Shown in pieces: positions 11,101-21,676 of a DNA stretch of 64,000 bases; the first letter of the stretch is position 1; each line of letters opens with the position of its first letter. The notes under the pieces were generated by a model. The model was given only the letters and a program-made list of their open reading frames with translations, did not search any database and was not told where the DNA came from. Source of the stretch: Pocillopora verrucosa (Eukaryota > Cnidaria > Anthozoa > Scleractinia > Pocilloporidae); contig NC_089319.1 of the NCBI RefSeq assembly GCF_036669915.1, positions 18,721,885 through 18,785,884 of the forward strand, written 5' to 3'. The translations under genes were made by a program, and so were the position numbers.

Positions 11101-11310
11101 ACAAATCCTAAATTGAATATCCGAGGGATGAAATTCGGCACACCAGACCAAGATAATGACAACTTCCTTGGAAAGTGTTTTCCTGATGGTGCATGGTGGG
11201 CAAACCAATGTGGCGAGGTTAATCTCAATTCAAGGGATGGTCCAAACTGGCGTCCTTGGGATACTCACCCTAACCTAAATCTCTCTGAGATGAAAGTAAG
11301 GCATAACTGA
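8127..11310 (+). CDS. secreted PAN-EGF-fibrinogen domain protein, FReD gene 1
   Basis: Four coding exons: 8127-8265, 9405-9616, 10453-10591 and 10694-11310 (368 codons plus stop). Exon phases 1, 0 and 1 match across all junctions, with consensus GTAAAG, GTGAGT and GTGGGT donors. Exon 1 encodes a signal peptide (MQRLTLLFHSQFLLCW, cleavage probably after PSAQS). The ATG at 8127 is chosen because the in-frame ATG at 8094 is absent from copies 3 and 4. Exon 2 is a PAN/apple domain (CPIDCTWECLRDARCRSF). Exon 3 is an EGF-like domain (CQNGGTC, CEC, GVYC) with one extra Cys at VDAC. Exon 4 is a whole FReD: paired Cys at RSC/VYC and KCF/NQC, a Ca-site-like DQDND, GAWW, and the terminal SEMK motif. An additional Cys (KYRC) has no canonical partner. 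Likely a secreted lectin-like or adhesive recognition protein; the ligand is unknown. Confidence 0.9.
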
Positions 11311-12955
11311 ACAAAACTGCTATAGTCACCATACGTCACCTTCAGGGATGCAAGGAACTCGACGAAGAGATCTGGGCACTAACTAATGCAGCCTTCATAG
11401 AATTTGCAATGACAACTCAAGTTGTCATGTAACGCCCGGTGCTGCATAGCGTTACAACCAAAAACAGCTGTGAAGGTGACTGAAATCCATTGATATATTA
11501 TTAGCATAATAGCATAGCATACATTGACACATAATTTAGTCCAGCACTAGGTTTTAAATATCGACATGAAATCGCTTTCTTCAACTTGAAATGAAATGTA
11601 AAACCTTTCCTTCCAATGGTGATGTTCCATTAGCACCCCACGAACAGATGTCACACATTATAAACAGACCATCATGTCTAATCCTGTTTCAAGACACCAA
11701 GAGACCAAAACAAAGTGAAGCGATCAAAAGCAAACCTTGAAGTCACAGGCCAACCACATGTTTCGAAAACTGTTATTTACAAATGGTCGGGTTTTATAGC
11801 CGTGTTAGTGAAAAAGGCTTTTACTTTCTTGAAATAAAAATAATAAAAAAGTGTTGGTAAAGTAAAGCCTTCGCAACTTCTCTGAACTTCTAAGCATGTC
11901 TTTATATCATAGTAATTTAATAGCCCACGAATATGTAACAAGTGCGACGCCAATTGTTGCCATCGATGCTGGAAGTATGTACATACAAAAAGCACATTTC
12001 CTGAAGGACTGTTAAAACTATCCGTAAAAGAGGCCAGTATGTTTTTTTACAGACTTAGTTACCACAGTCGTTAGAGAAAGGCAAAATAAAAGTAATGCTT
12101 TCTGAATTTTTTTGAGGGGCGTCGGAATATTTTGGCTGCTAAATCCTCCGCGAATCTGATCTCCTCCCTTCAACGTATTGTCGAGCAAAAAAAAATTAGA
12201 CAAAAAAAGAAAGTATTGCAAGTTAGATGTTCACGAATGGTAGAACTGAAAGATTTCACTCAAGTCAAACGAAGTTCGGGGGAGCTTTCTATGACTTGAA
12301 AAAAAAAAAAAAAAAAAAAAGAAAAAAAAAAGGAAGGGGAGAGGGCCTCCTCTCCAGGGTTCTATCTGTTTTCCCTCAAGGTTCATGCTGGAGAGGACTG
12401 GGAAACAGGTTGACATCGCGATTTTACATTTAGCCTAAGGATTTAAGCGATCGAGTTTAAAATCCCAACACCCACACCATCTTATGATGATCCCCTATTG
12501 TTGAAAATAACACATCAAAAGGGTTGATCAATAGTTCGTTCTACCCGTCATTATACGACGACAAAAAAAAAAAAAAAAAAAACGACGGCAACACATTCTT
12601 AAAATACCTCATTTCTAAAAGCAAACAAAATCTACAAATCAGTAAAATCGATTAATTCATATCCTTGGCGTAACAAATTTCACGCATCTGAGATCGCGAT
12701 TCTTTCCTCCGAAAGCAAAAGATGTAAATACGTTTGGCTTCAGCGGCGTATAACAACGGCAAAGAAGACATATATTAAATTTCAATTCACAAATACTCCA
12801 AGTTCAGTACTGTACAGATTGTCTATCATTGATTGCCGTTGTATTCTTGGGGTATAAATCTAACTTGAAGACTCCACACTAAGTTTCTTATACGTAAGTA
12901 CCAATAGTGCCGATAAAGAGCTGTACAAGACAGTTTCTCTTATTGCCAAAATGAT
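11311..12955. other. FReD gene 1 3' flank and spacer
   Basis: Non-coding. AATAAA-type signals occur near 11835-11850, about 530 bp after the FReD stop. A long A-rich tract lies at about 12300-12331 and another A run at about 12563-12582; both lengths differ between units. The frame at 12227-12433 is mostly translation of the A tract and is not a gene. The segment of roughly 11950-12858 is missing from the units that start at 43 and 43063. Confidence 0.55.
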
Positions 12956-13369
12956 TTATTTGAGAGTAATAGTGCAGGCCTCACTGCACTCACCCTGTCG
13001 TCCATTAACATCAGTAGCACGTACCAAGAAGTGGTTTCCGGGTGATAACTGAGTCAGAGTGCAAGCCATAGGAAGCGTCAACGTCTTGACGACTCCAATC
13101 TTCTTCCACTGGTGAAGGTTCTCCGTTGTGCCGCCGTCCTGAAGCGCAAAAAGTTGATAGTTCATTATAGGCGCGTGTCTCTCATCAAGAGCCATATACC
13201 ACGACAAAACGATACCGCTTGGAGCAACCGTTATGGAGACATTAGGTTTCGGAGGGGGTTCTTTAGTCTCTTTTGCTGGGGATACAGGGGAATGTTGCCC
13301 TGAACCTGGCGGTAGACCCTGTTGGGGTCTTATAGATACTTGTGAATAGCTTTGCAAGGCGAATAGCAA
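12956..13369 (-). CDS. ATF7IP-like C-terminal FN3 fragment, the only open copy
   Basis: The minus-strand frame is 137 codons and ends at TAA (12956-12958). It matches the C-terminal fibronectin-III domain of ATF7IP/MCAF1: [54 protein letters not shown]. In ATF7IP this domain binds partner proteins such as MBD1 in heterochromatin complexes. Unlike copies 1, 3, 4 and 5 it has no internal stop, but NKYHF has shortened to NHF through a 6-nt loss. The frame's first Met is unlikely to be a true start: the sequence is an internal or penultimate exon, and a GTGAGT donor lies after NGRQG. No other ATF7IP exon is in the window, so it is a partial gene, possibly still decaying. Confidence 0.6.
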   Translation of the reverse strand: MLFALQSYSQVSIRPQQGLPPGSGQHSPVSPAKETKEPPPKPNVSITVAPSGIVLSWYMALDERHAPIMNYQLFALQDGGTTENLHQWKKIGVVKTLTLPMACTLTQLSPGNHFLVRATDVNGRQGECSEACTITLK

Positions 13370-15948
13370 AGGATAATAGGAGTTTGAGTAGCCAATCAGA
13401 GCGCGCCTTCATTACCATCTACCGTTTAAGTATAAACTAATTTCTGAATCAAATTCAACGGCAGATTTCTCCCTTTAAGGAAGGGGTGCCACTTATAAAA
13501 TATCTTTCACAAAAAAAGCACCTTGTTACCTAGGTCTCACAGTCTGTGATTTTGCTTCCATCTCGCCTTTTATCCATTGTATCACGAACCTGTACATTTA
13601 TTTTACACAGTTGGAACCAGTCTTGAGACATGGTTTGAGGACCAATGTTAACCTGGGCTCAGTGGTTGGAAGGCTGATTAATGCTAACCCAGGGTTAAAT
13701 TTTAATCCAGGTTTCCCTACTGCTTTGTTAAAAAGCCTTTTTTGGATCATTTTCTTTATTCTACCTTCTCATTACCTGTTTGCTGGATAGTGCACGGATA
13801 TTGTTAGGAAAAGTTATATGAATCACTTTTGGGAGTTAAGATCTGACATCAGATTTCACACTAACCATGAAGCTACCTTAACCCAGCTTTGCACAACGTG
13901 GCCCAAGGCTAAAGACAAGGACAGCCTAAGTTAAAGTAAAACTTGATTTTCTCTTAAGAATTAGTGTCCTTTCCATCCTTTCTGGGTGAAAGTTTCTTCT
14001 TAGTTTCCTCCTCAGCTTTTCCTCTGCTCCTTCTTCGACCTTCATGACAGATCTTGGGGTTAAGACAGAACTTGCACATTGGACTTACAGGAACACATGT
14101 CTGTTGACCAAATCCAACCAATAATACATTCAGTTCATCCCACTCGCCTCTCCGCAAAACAGAAAACGAATTCACTAATTTAGTCTCTGAAACCATACAC
14201 TCTAATTATTTAACTGTGGGTTATGCCTAAACAGCATATGATAGTCAAGGTTTGCTATGCATCTAGAGAATCTTGAACCTAGGTCTGAAAGTCCTTAAAG
14301 TTTTCCTTTTTGCATTCTGCTCCTTGAAAGTCAGGAAGGAACAAAAGCCTGTTCATTATAGAATACTTGTAAAAATTGTTTGGAACTTGCACAATAGCTG
14401 GGTCTTTAAAATGTGTCAGTAAGTGAAAAGGCTTTGGCAAGGAAGGAGCAAAATACCTGGTGAAGAGAATTTGTCTAACTTGGTATCATTCAAAATCACT
14501 TTTCACCAGCCTTCTACAGCAATTCTAGTTTCCTCTGGTAGTTAAGTACGTTTTTTGACCCATCTTGGTCTGTTAGAAATTCTATGAACACAAGTATCAA
14601 CTCCAATTCCAGTCACTTGTCCCCAAGCCATGTTCATGGTAAAATGCACCACTTTTGGGCCCACACTTGGAAGTTTGCAGAAAGAGGACCTACGCTATTG
14701 GTGAGAATATGGTGACGAAACAATAGTGTAGTTCCACTTTCTGCATATAAACCCACACACAACCCACAGTTCCTCCAATTGCTCTGATGAAGGGCTAATG
14801 CTTGAAACATCAGCTTTTTTACCCTTTATGCTAGCCAATTTATGTTTTCAACTCAGTTGTTAACACTAAATTACCCATTATTAGCATAAGTTTCATATTG
14901 ATAACCTCTGGAAGTTAAAGGGTTACAAGTTAAAAAGGAAGCTCAGTGTCATAGATTTTGAGCCATTTTTGTTGCTTCTTTTTCTACTTCTAAACTTCTG
15001 CTAGTGGTTTATATGATAAAGGGGGGGGAGAGGGAGGGAGGGAACTCAGAGGGTTCTATGGAGGATATATATCAACCAATCTACCCCTCTTTGTAGGTGA
15101 AAAAGTGACAAGTGAAAATAATAAAACAACTTGGTATAACCCCCTTGTTTCAGTAACATGCTAATATAAGACCCCCCTGAACCCTGTTTAACATGACTGA
15201 TGATGAAAAAAATTATTATCAGTAGCTTTTCTAAAGAGCCCCACTAGTAAGTTTTTAAAAGATGTTCACAACTTTTATTTAATAAGGGGAGAGAAGGCCT
15301 TCAGACTATTCTGCAAGTTACTTTTCTAGTGAGTAAATTCTGTCAAAATCAAGTTCCTAACTAACATAAAAATTTACTCACCTTCCAGAAGCCAACAGGG
15401 TAGATAAGTTCAGCAATTTTTTCTTGTTGATGTTGTGAGAATGTTCTCTATTGTTAACCCATAAGCCTTTAACTTTCCCATCGCAGCAAAAGTAACTTGG
15501 TCTTTTCTTTGACTTGACAGCATGAGGGAGATAAGTACTTGATACCGGACCATCTGAAATTGTGAGGAGAGATGAACCATTGATACTGGACTGTCTTAAC
15601 CCTCTTTCCCCTAAGAGTGATTGGCTTCTAATTTCTCCTAACAGTTTCATCCTTGCATCAAATACTTAAAATTGTGAATAAAGGAAATGATGTCCAATTC
15701 TAGAAGCTCCTGATTATCAAACAAATTCTCCTCGTAAATTCCAGATGGTATGTAGCATAGTCAATTAGTTTTCATTATTTGTGATAGGATGATGGTAGAA
15801 TTATACTAATATTTGTAAGCCCCTTCTTTCTTCTGAACAAACTCTTCAGTTGAGCCTGATGACATGGCAAGCCTTATCAGCAGACTTTGTTTTCTGATTA
15901 GAAGGGAAATTTCTTATATGCAAGGTAAGATTTCTGACTGGCTACTCT

Positions 15949-16160
15949 TTAACCCTTTACACCCTAACATCAGTATGCATATGCTCCACACTGTTCTTTA
16001 TACATTTCCTAAGGTGCTGACAAGGAGAATTTGTTTGCCAATAAAAAGGGTTCTTTCCAGATGACCATTTCCTTAATTCTCATTACCTTAATGTACGATT
16101 CAGGAGTGATATTGTAGGGAGAAATTAGATGTTACTCATCCTTTGGGTTTAAAGGGTTAA
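15949..16160 (+). repeat. MITE-like element, type 1 (unit 2)
   Basis: Starts TTAACCCTTTACACCC and ends TTTAAAGGGTTAA, about 212 bp. It is orthologous in position to 3369-3580 in unit 1, so it predates duplication of the unit. No coding content. Confidence 0.65.
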
Positions 16161-16490
16161 ATGGGAAATTTAAGAATGGTTGCCAGGAGGAGAGTGTATC
16201 CTTACAACTTTTATCCCAGTAGCTCATACATGAAGATCTCTATTGTTGCAAGTAAGAAAAAAAGAAACCAAAATCATCGCAAAAAATTTGATAAATAAAC
16301 ATCAGTAAGGCAAGATCTCTGAAAATAGACTGGCCCAGTTGTCCAGGTTCTTATGAGGAGACCTAAACCTCATCCCAGGCTGCAGAGTAAGGCAGATCTT
16401 GATGCAATGCAGTGATTTTAGCATGCAATTGACTATTAAAAGGGAACTTGTGCATGCACTCCATACTCTGCAAACTGATCCTCACCCACC

Positions 16491-16704
16491 TTAACCCTTT
16501 GACACCTAAGAGTGACTAACATCTAATTTCTCATTTCTCTATAACCCTTGAATCACACATCAAGGTCATGAGAAAAAAGGAAATGATCACCAAGCAAAGA
16601 AGCTCTTGATTGTTACACAAATTCTCCTTGTCATTACCTTAGGATATGTGAGGAGAACAGTATGGAGACTATGCATACGATAATGTTGGGGTGTAAAGGG
16701 TTAA
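16491..16704 (-). repeat. MITE-like element, type 1, inverted copy (unit 2)
   Basis: Starts TTAACCCTTTGACACC and ends GGTGTAAAGGGTTAA, about 214 bp, in inverted orientation to 15949-16160. This copy keeps more of the left end (TTTGACACCTAAGAG) than the unit 1 copy, so it is closer to the full-length element. It lies in the NTHL1-like first intron. Confidence 0.65.
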
Positions 16705-17405
16705 ACATATAGCTGTTGAACTATTTGTCATAATTTATCTTATAACTCAAATGAAAAGTGGGATGCAATCAATTGCTGGGGGTAAATGAATGTGTTGACA
16801 CTGACCAAACAAAAAGTGGTAAAATTTCTGCACAGCCCCATTCTACATTATGCATTCAGTTCTTAAGTAGAGAAAACAATGACAAAAACAATACATTGCC
16901 ATTGGGAAAACAGATTTGTTCTACAACAGTATGGGGCTGTGCAGAAATTTTACCCCAAACGTTTCTACCTCTCATAAGTAAGCTTAGATGGCTCAGAGGA
17001 GACCACTGTGTTGGCTTTTCCCTTACCCCACCCCACTGGATCGCCAATTTCATCTCCTCTCACCTCTGGTGACTGGCTCTCATCAGCTGTCTTCTCGCAT
17101 CCTTGTGAATCAACTGGGGTATCGCGTGTTTTCTCATTTCACGAATATTAGCAAGCTGCTCTCTCCAGTTCAGAGGCTGCCAAGTTGAGCCTTGTGTCTG
17201 TGCTGTGGATGTGTCTTTTTTACGCTTTTTGGCAGCAACATCTTCAGTTTTCTTGTCGTCCCTAGACGAGTCTTCTTCATGTCGCTTCTCGTATTCGATT
17301 TTGATGTGCCTTCTTGGTTCCTTTTGGTTCGTTGAAAAAGCTGCTTCTCTAGCCGCCGAGCGTGTTTGTCTTTCTTTTTGAGGTGAAATACGGGGAAGCA
17401 CTCAT

Positions 17406-18230
17406 CCTGGAAATCCGTGAAAACAAACTGATCATATGTTTGAATCGTCAGTCTCCCTCATGTCTGCCATTATCAGTATTATGGTGAGCAGTCCTCCCCG
17501 ATTTCGCCATGGAACGCTGATTTTGGCGGGAAAGTGATGTCACTCGACCAGCTGATTACATAATTAGTCACTACAAAAAGCCGGAGATTTGCCGAAGAAT
17601 AAAACTGATTCCCTATCAGCACATCCTCTCCATTGAATTTTCTCCACACTGAACCCAAAAGAACAAGAAATAGGCATCAACAAGAGAATAGAAACTTTAT
17701 AATCTCTTGTTTGGCATCAAATATCGTCTGATGAAATTTTACTGAAAATTTTGAGCTTAAGAAGTGTTCAATTTACACGAACTTGAGTGGCAAACATGAA
17801 AATAATGAAACATCAAAATTTTACTATATTAAAACAACAAACTAAATCAATGGTTTTAACAGAAACTAATTAACGTTTAGATGGGGCGGTTTAGATGAAA
17901 TGAATTGAGATTGGAAGGGAGTCCTCCTTAGATCATGATTTAATGATAATTGACAAGAAGATTGCGCTGTTTTAAACCTTAGTTTCTACATGTTCGTCCG
18001 ATTCAGTTAAATAGTGACTGAAAAAATAAGTTAAAAAAAGGCTAACTACACGAGATATAACTTTTTCCATCAATCTCCTATGGCGCTTTGATTTGTCTTT
18101 TCTCTTCCCCAGTGTTAACTCCAAAGGTGTTTGTCCATCTCGCTGTAAATAATTTATTATGGAGTTCAAAAGTCAAAATAGGTATTGTTTTCTTCCGTGT
18201 TAGGATGAGGCATTTGTAAATATGTCTCAC
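17406..18230. other. intergenic spacer upstream of the NTHL1-like copy 2
   Basis: Non-coding spacer equivalent to 4814-5640. The palindromic TGATGTCACTCGACC region is retained next to the presumed NTHL1 promoter. Short frames are broken relative to unit 1, which argues against small genes in this stretch. Confidence 0.45.
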
Positions 18231-20817
18231 CCGGTATATACTAAATAATTTATGTAGAGAGCTGTCTCATCTTATTTCTTCAAACTTTAATATAAAAGCA
18301 CAATTTGTATCTATTTGTAAGTTTTTCCTTCTAAAAGTTTTATTTATGCTAAGATTGCGTTTTAAGCGATGTTTAGTCGATCGGTAGGATGTTAATGTTA
18401 TTCCTGAAGGAACAGGACGAATCATCAAGCTCATAATTTGGAGTTTGCGTGCAGTTTGGAAGCAATCAGTATTTATTTCACAAGGATTCAAATTTAGGTT
18501 TATCGTCCTTGAGCGCGTTGGCGTATTTATGTATAAAGAGAATATACCCCTTACAGACTATACAATTTGTACGTTGCGGGTCAGTATTATTCCGATATTT
18601 ACCCGATCGTAATAACGTTATTCCTGAACCCAAGCAGGAAGAAGCACCAAGCTCAGGATGTAAACTTTTTATTGCTGAGAGGTTACGTAGCAGGTGAATC
18701 AAAGAGATTGCCTAATAAACTAACTTTTAACCTCAGTATGCTTAATATAGCTGGGAACTGGACGTGCAATAACGAACAGTTTCCCAAGGACCTTCATGTT
18801 TTGGTCCCCCGTCTGCTTGCTTTGATGTTTATTTAAAGTAGCGCCTTCGCGCATTTATAGATAAAGGTTAAAAATAAATACCCCATACAGTCTCTACAAT
18901 TCCTACATTGCGGGTCAGTACCTTTTCGCATCAGGACTTCAAATTTATACGTCTATCTCGCCTGGTAAGTACTTAATAATTTATGTAGAGGAGAGCTGAC
19001 TCACGTTATTTCTTTAAATTTTAATAAAGGCAGAATTTTAGTTATATGTAGTTTTTCTTTTGAAAATTTGTACGCTATGCTTGCGTTTTGAACAATCGCT
19101 TAAGTGTTATTCCTGAAAGTAGACAAAGTAAGGTCAGGACTTAAACTCTTCAGAGATTAATAAGAGGTTACATAACGCGCGGATTACCTCAAAATGCTTA
19201 ACCCTTTAACTCTCATAAGTGACTAACATGTAACTTCTCCCTATAACATCCATACATTACCCGCCAACATGTAATGAGAATACTCAAACTTATCATGTGG
19301 AAGTTAATAGTCCTGATCTTACATCGAATTCTCGTGACTTATTTACTAGGAAATGTGTAGCAGCTAGAGGGGAGGATTAACAATCAGATCTTGGGAGTTC
19401 AAGGGTCAACATAGCTGCGGCTGAACCCACAATAAAGATCAAATAAAACCTTCATGTTTTGTTTCTTTTTTCTAACATGATCAATCTGTTTTTATCTAAT
19501 TTTATCTAGTTTTAATTAAATTCTATCTTTATAGTTTCAAATTCTAGACTTCTATTATTTAGTTTTAAATTCTAGACTACTGAACCCAAGGGTAATTATT
19601 TGCAGGATAAAAGCACCACAAAACCCAGAAAACTGTTAAGTTAATTAATTCCATGGCAATTGAAAAGAAAAGAAGGCTATAATTAGCGCACGAACAAGTT
19701 CAGTCAGTGAACCAATGTCGTGAAATGTTATCAATGTCTTCCTCAGAAAAAATTTCCTTCTGAAAGTTTTTTTTATGCTAAAGTTGCGTTTTAAGCGATG
19801 TTTAGTCGATCGGTAGGATGTTAACGTTATTCCTGAAGGAACAGGTCGAATCATCAAGCTCATGATTTGGAGTTTGCGTGCAGTTTGGAAGTAATCAGCA
19901 TTTATTTCATAAGGATTCAAATTGAGGTTTAGCGTCCTTTAGCGCCTTTTACGTATTTATGTATAAAGAGAATATACCCCTTACAGACTATGCAATGCGT
20001 ACGTTGCGGGTCAGTATTGTTCCGACTTGAATTCATGTTACGTGCGCTCTTTAGGGCCTTCGCGCATTTATAGATAAAGGTTAGAAATAGATACCCCATA
20101 CAGTCTCTACAATTCTTACATTGCGGGTCAGTGCCTTTTCGCATCAGGACTTCAAATTTATACGTATATCTCGCCTGGTAAATACTTAATCATTTATGTA
20201 GAGGAGAGCTGACTCACGTTATTTCTTTAAATTTTAATGAAAGCAGAATTTCATTCATATGTAGTTTTTCTTTTGAAAATTTGTACGCTATGCTTGCGTT
20301 TTGAACGATCGCTTAAGTGTTAAGTGACTAACATGTAACTTCTCCCTATAACATCCATACATTACCCGCCAACATGTAATGAGAATACTCAAACTTATCA
20401 TGTGGAAGTTAATAGTCTTGATCTTACACCAAATTCTTGTGACTTATTTACAAGGAAATGTGAAGCAGCTAGAGGGGAGAATTAACAATCAGATCTTGGG
20501 AGTTCAAGGGTCAACATAGCTGCGAACTGAACCCACAATATAGATCGGATTAAACCTTCATGTAAAACCTTCATGTTTTGTCTATATGGATGCAATCGGT
20601 TTTTATCTAATTTTATCTAGTTTTAACTAAATTCTATCTTTATCTAATTTCAAATTCAAGACTTCTATTATTTAGTTTTAGATTCTAGAGCACCACAAAA
20701 CCCAGAAAACTGTTAAGTTAATTAATTAATGGCAATTGAGAAAAAAGAATGCTATAATTAGCACACGAACTGGTTCAGTCAGTGAACGAATGTCGTGAAA
20801 TGTTATCAATGTCTTCC
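18230..20817. repeat. rearranged repeat field upstream of FReD gene 2
   Basis: The field contains the TTGCGGGTCAGTA blocks seen in unit 1, followed at 19198-19409 by a type 2 MITE-like element (TTAACCCTTTAACTC to AGTTCAAGGGTCAA). At about 19750 the sequence jumps from the TCAATGTCTTCCTCAG block back into a TTCCTTCTGAAAG block, so roughly 1 kb is duplicated: 18300-19740 is partly repeated as 19750-20810. A second, 5'-truncated type 2 element starts near 20320. No genes seen. Confidence 0.55.
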
Positions 20818-20820
20818 TAA

Positions 20821-21359
20821 AGGCCTATTTACACGGTACGACTTTGTCGCATGCGACAAGCTTACGACAGGCCTACGACACGAATTGTATCGTGTAAATC
20901 AAACCTACCACTCGCTTACGACTGTCGTGCACGTCACGAAAAATGTCGTAGGATTTTAAAACATGTTTTAAAACGCTGCGACAATCGTAGCCGAAATTGA
21001 TGGAAAATGACGTATTTTGTGACAAATTTCTACTGAGTAGGGGAGGAAGGTGAAATTTTCTTGCGTCAAAATGGCAGAGGAAGTCGCCTCCGGAAAGTCG
21101 AAGACTGCTTCCAAAGCGAAAAATACATTCTCAGATGAGGAAACAGAGAATATTATATCACTGTGGAGCGAGGAAGAGGTTCTTTTCCTTCTCTTGCAAA
21201 TTATTGAAACAATGACCGCGGCCAAAACGAGTGGAATTGCACGCGATTTTGGCATGTCGTAGGTGAAAATGTCGTGCGCGTGTAAATTGTCCTAAGTCAT
21301 GTCGTAGGCCTGTCGTAAGCTTGTCGCATGCGACAAAGTCGTACCGTGTAAATAGGCCT
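20821..21359 (+). mobile_element. PIF/Harbinger-like non-autonomous DNA transposon
   Basis: The element is 539 bp. Its first and last 60 bp (20821-20880 and 21300-21359) are a perfect terminal inverted repeat, starting AGGCCTATTTACACGG. It is flanked by TAA on both sides (20818-20820 and 21360-21362), the 3-bp TWA target duplication typical of PIF/Harbinger elements. Empty sites exist in the other units, where TCTTCCTCAG is followed directly by AAAACC. A 16-bp palindrome, TTGTCGCATGCGACAA, lies in each TIR. Only a short Myb/SANT-like frame remains inside and there is no transposase, so it would need an autonomous partner. The perfect TIRs argue for a recent insertion, after the units separated. 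Confidence 0.85.
21071..21262 (+). CDS. truncated Myb/SANT-like ORF within the Harbinger-like element
   Basis: A 63-codon frame from ATG 21071. The start of the domain reads FSDEETENIISLWSEEEVL, resembling the first helix of the Myb/SANT-like DNA-binding protein that accompanies PIF/Harbinger transposases. The other helices are missing: the frame runs through GIARDFGMS into subterminal repeat sequence and stops. A Lys/Ser-rich N-terminus precedes the domain. An upstream in-frame ATG at 21050 is possible. It is probably a deletion remnant and not a functional protein; the family call rests on this single helix plus the TIR and TSD context. Confidence 0.5.
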   Translation: MAEEVASGKSKTASKAKNTFSDEETENIISLWSEEEVLFLLLQIIETMTAAKTSGIARDFGMS

Positions 21360-21676
21360 TAAGAAAACCTTGCACACTTACTTTCCCCCCTTAAACCGTC
21401 TAATCTTTCTTCAATAGAAATAGAAGAGAATCCTTACTAAGTGTTTCAGATTTTGAAGTTGATCGAGCTTTTAATAATAAATGTTATTCACCAGTCTCCT
21501 GCTAAGTTTCTAAAACCCAGCACATAAAAAAACTGTGGATGAGAGTTATTTTTACTCGAACATTATTCATTTTCAAGTTGACGCACCAGCGACTAATTGA
21601 GGTCAAAGCTTCCTTATCACGACTTTATCTTGATCGTGAACTAATGCAAAAGCCGAGTGGAAGTAACTTGAAAACA

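Larger units (their letters stand above)
13954..17405 (-). pseudogene. NTHL1-like pseudogene, copy 2 (most complete)
   Basis: Minus-strand exons: 17405-17064 N-terminal (STWQPLNWREQLANIREMR, then VDSQGCEKTADESQSPE); 15553-15382 catalytic ([15 protein letters not shown] and, after a frameshift, [10 protein letters not shown] with a GTGAGT donor); about 14680-14507 helix-hairpin-helix; 14156-13954 C-terminal with an intact C-x6-C-x2-C-x5-C cluster and a Lys-rich tail. Lesions: one extra A after the N-terminal TSK codons, one missing A after REMR, the motif Gln-Thr-Lys changed to QRK, one extra A before ELIYPV, the catalytic-loop His changed in DTCVHR, a TAA within the KKRT-LPEE segment, and the C-terminal splice acceptor changed from GCAG to GCGG. 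The linker exon upstream of the HhH motif was not found. Clearly non-functional. Confidence 0.85.

Noticed and set aside
12227-12433. 68-codon frame with a Lys run
   Set aside because: Translation of a poly(A) tract of variable length.
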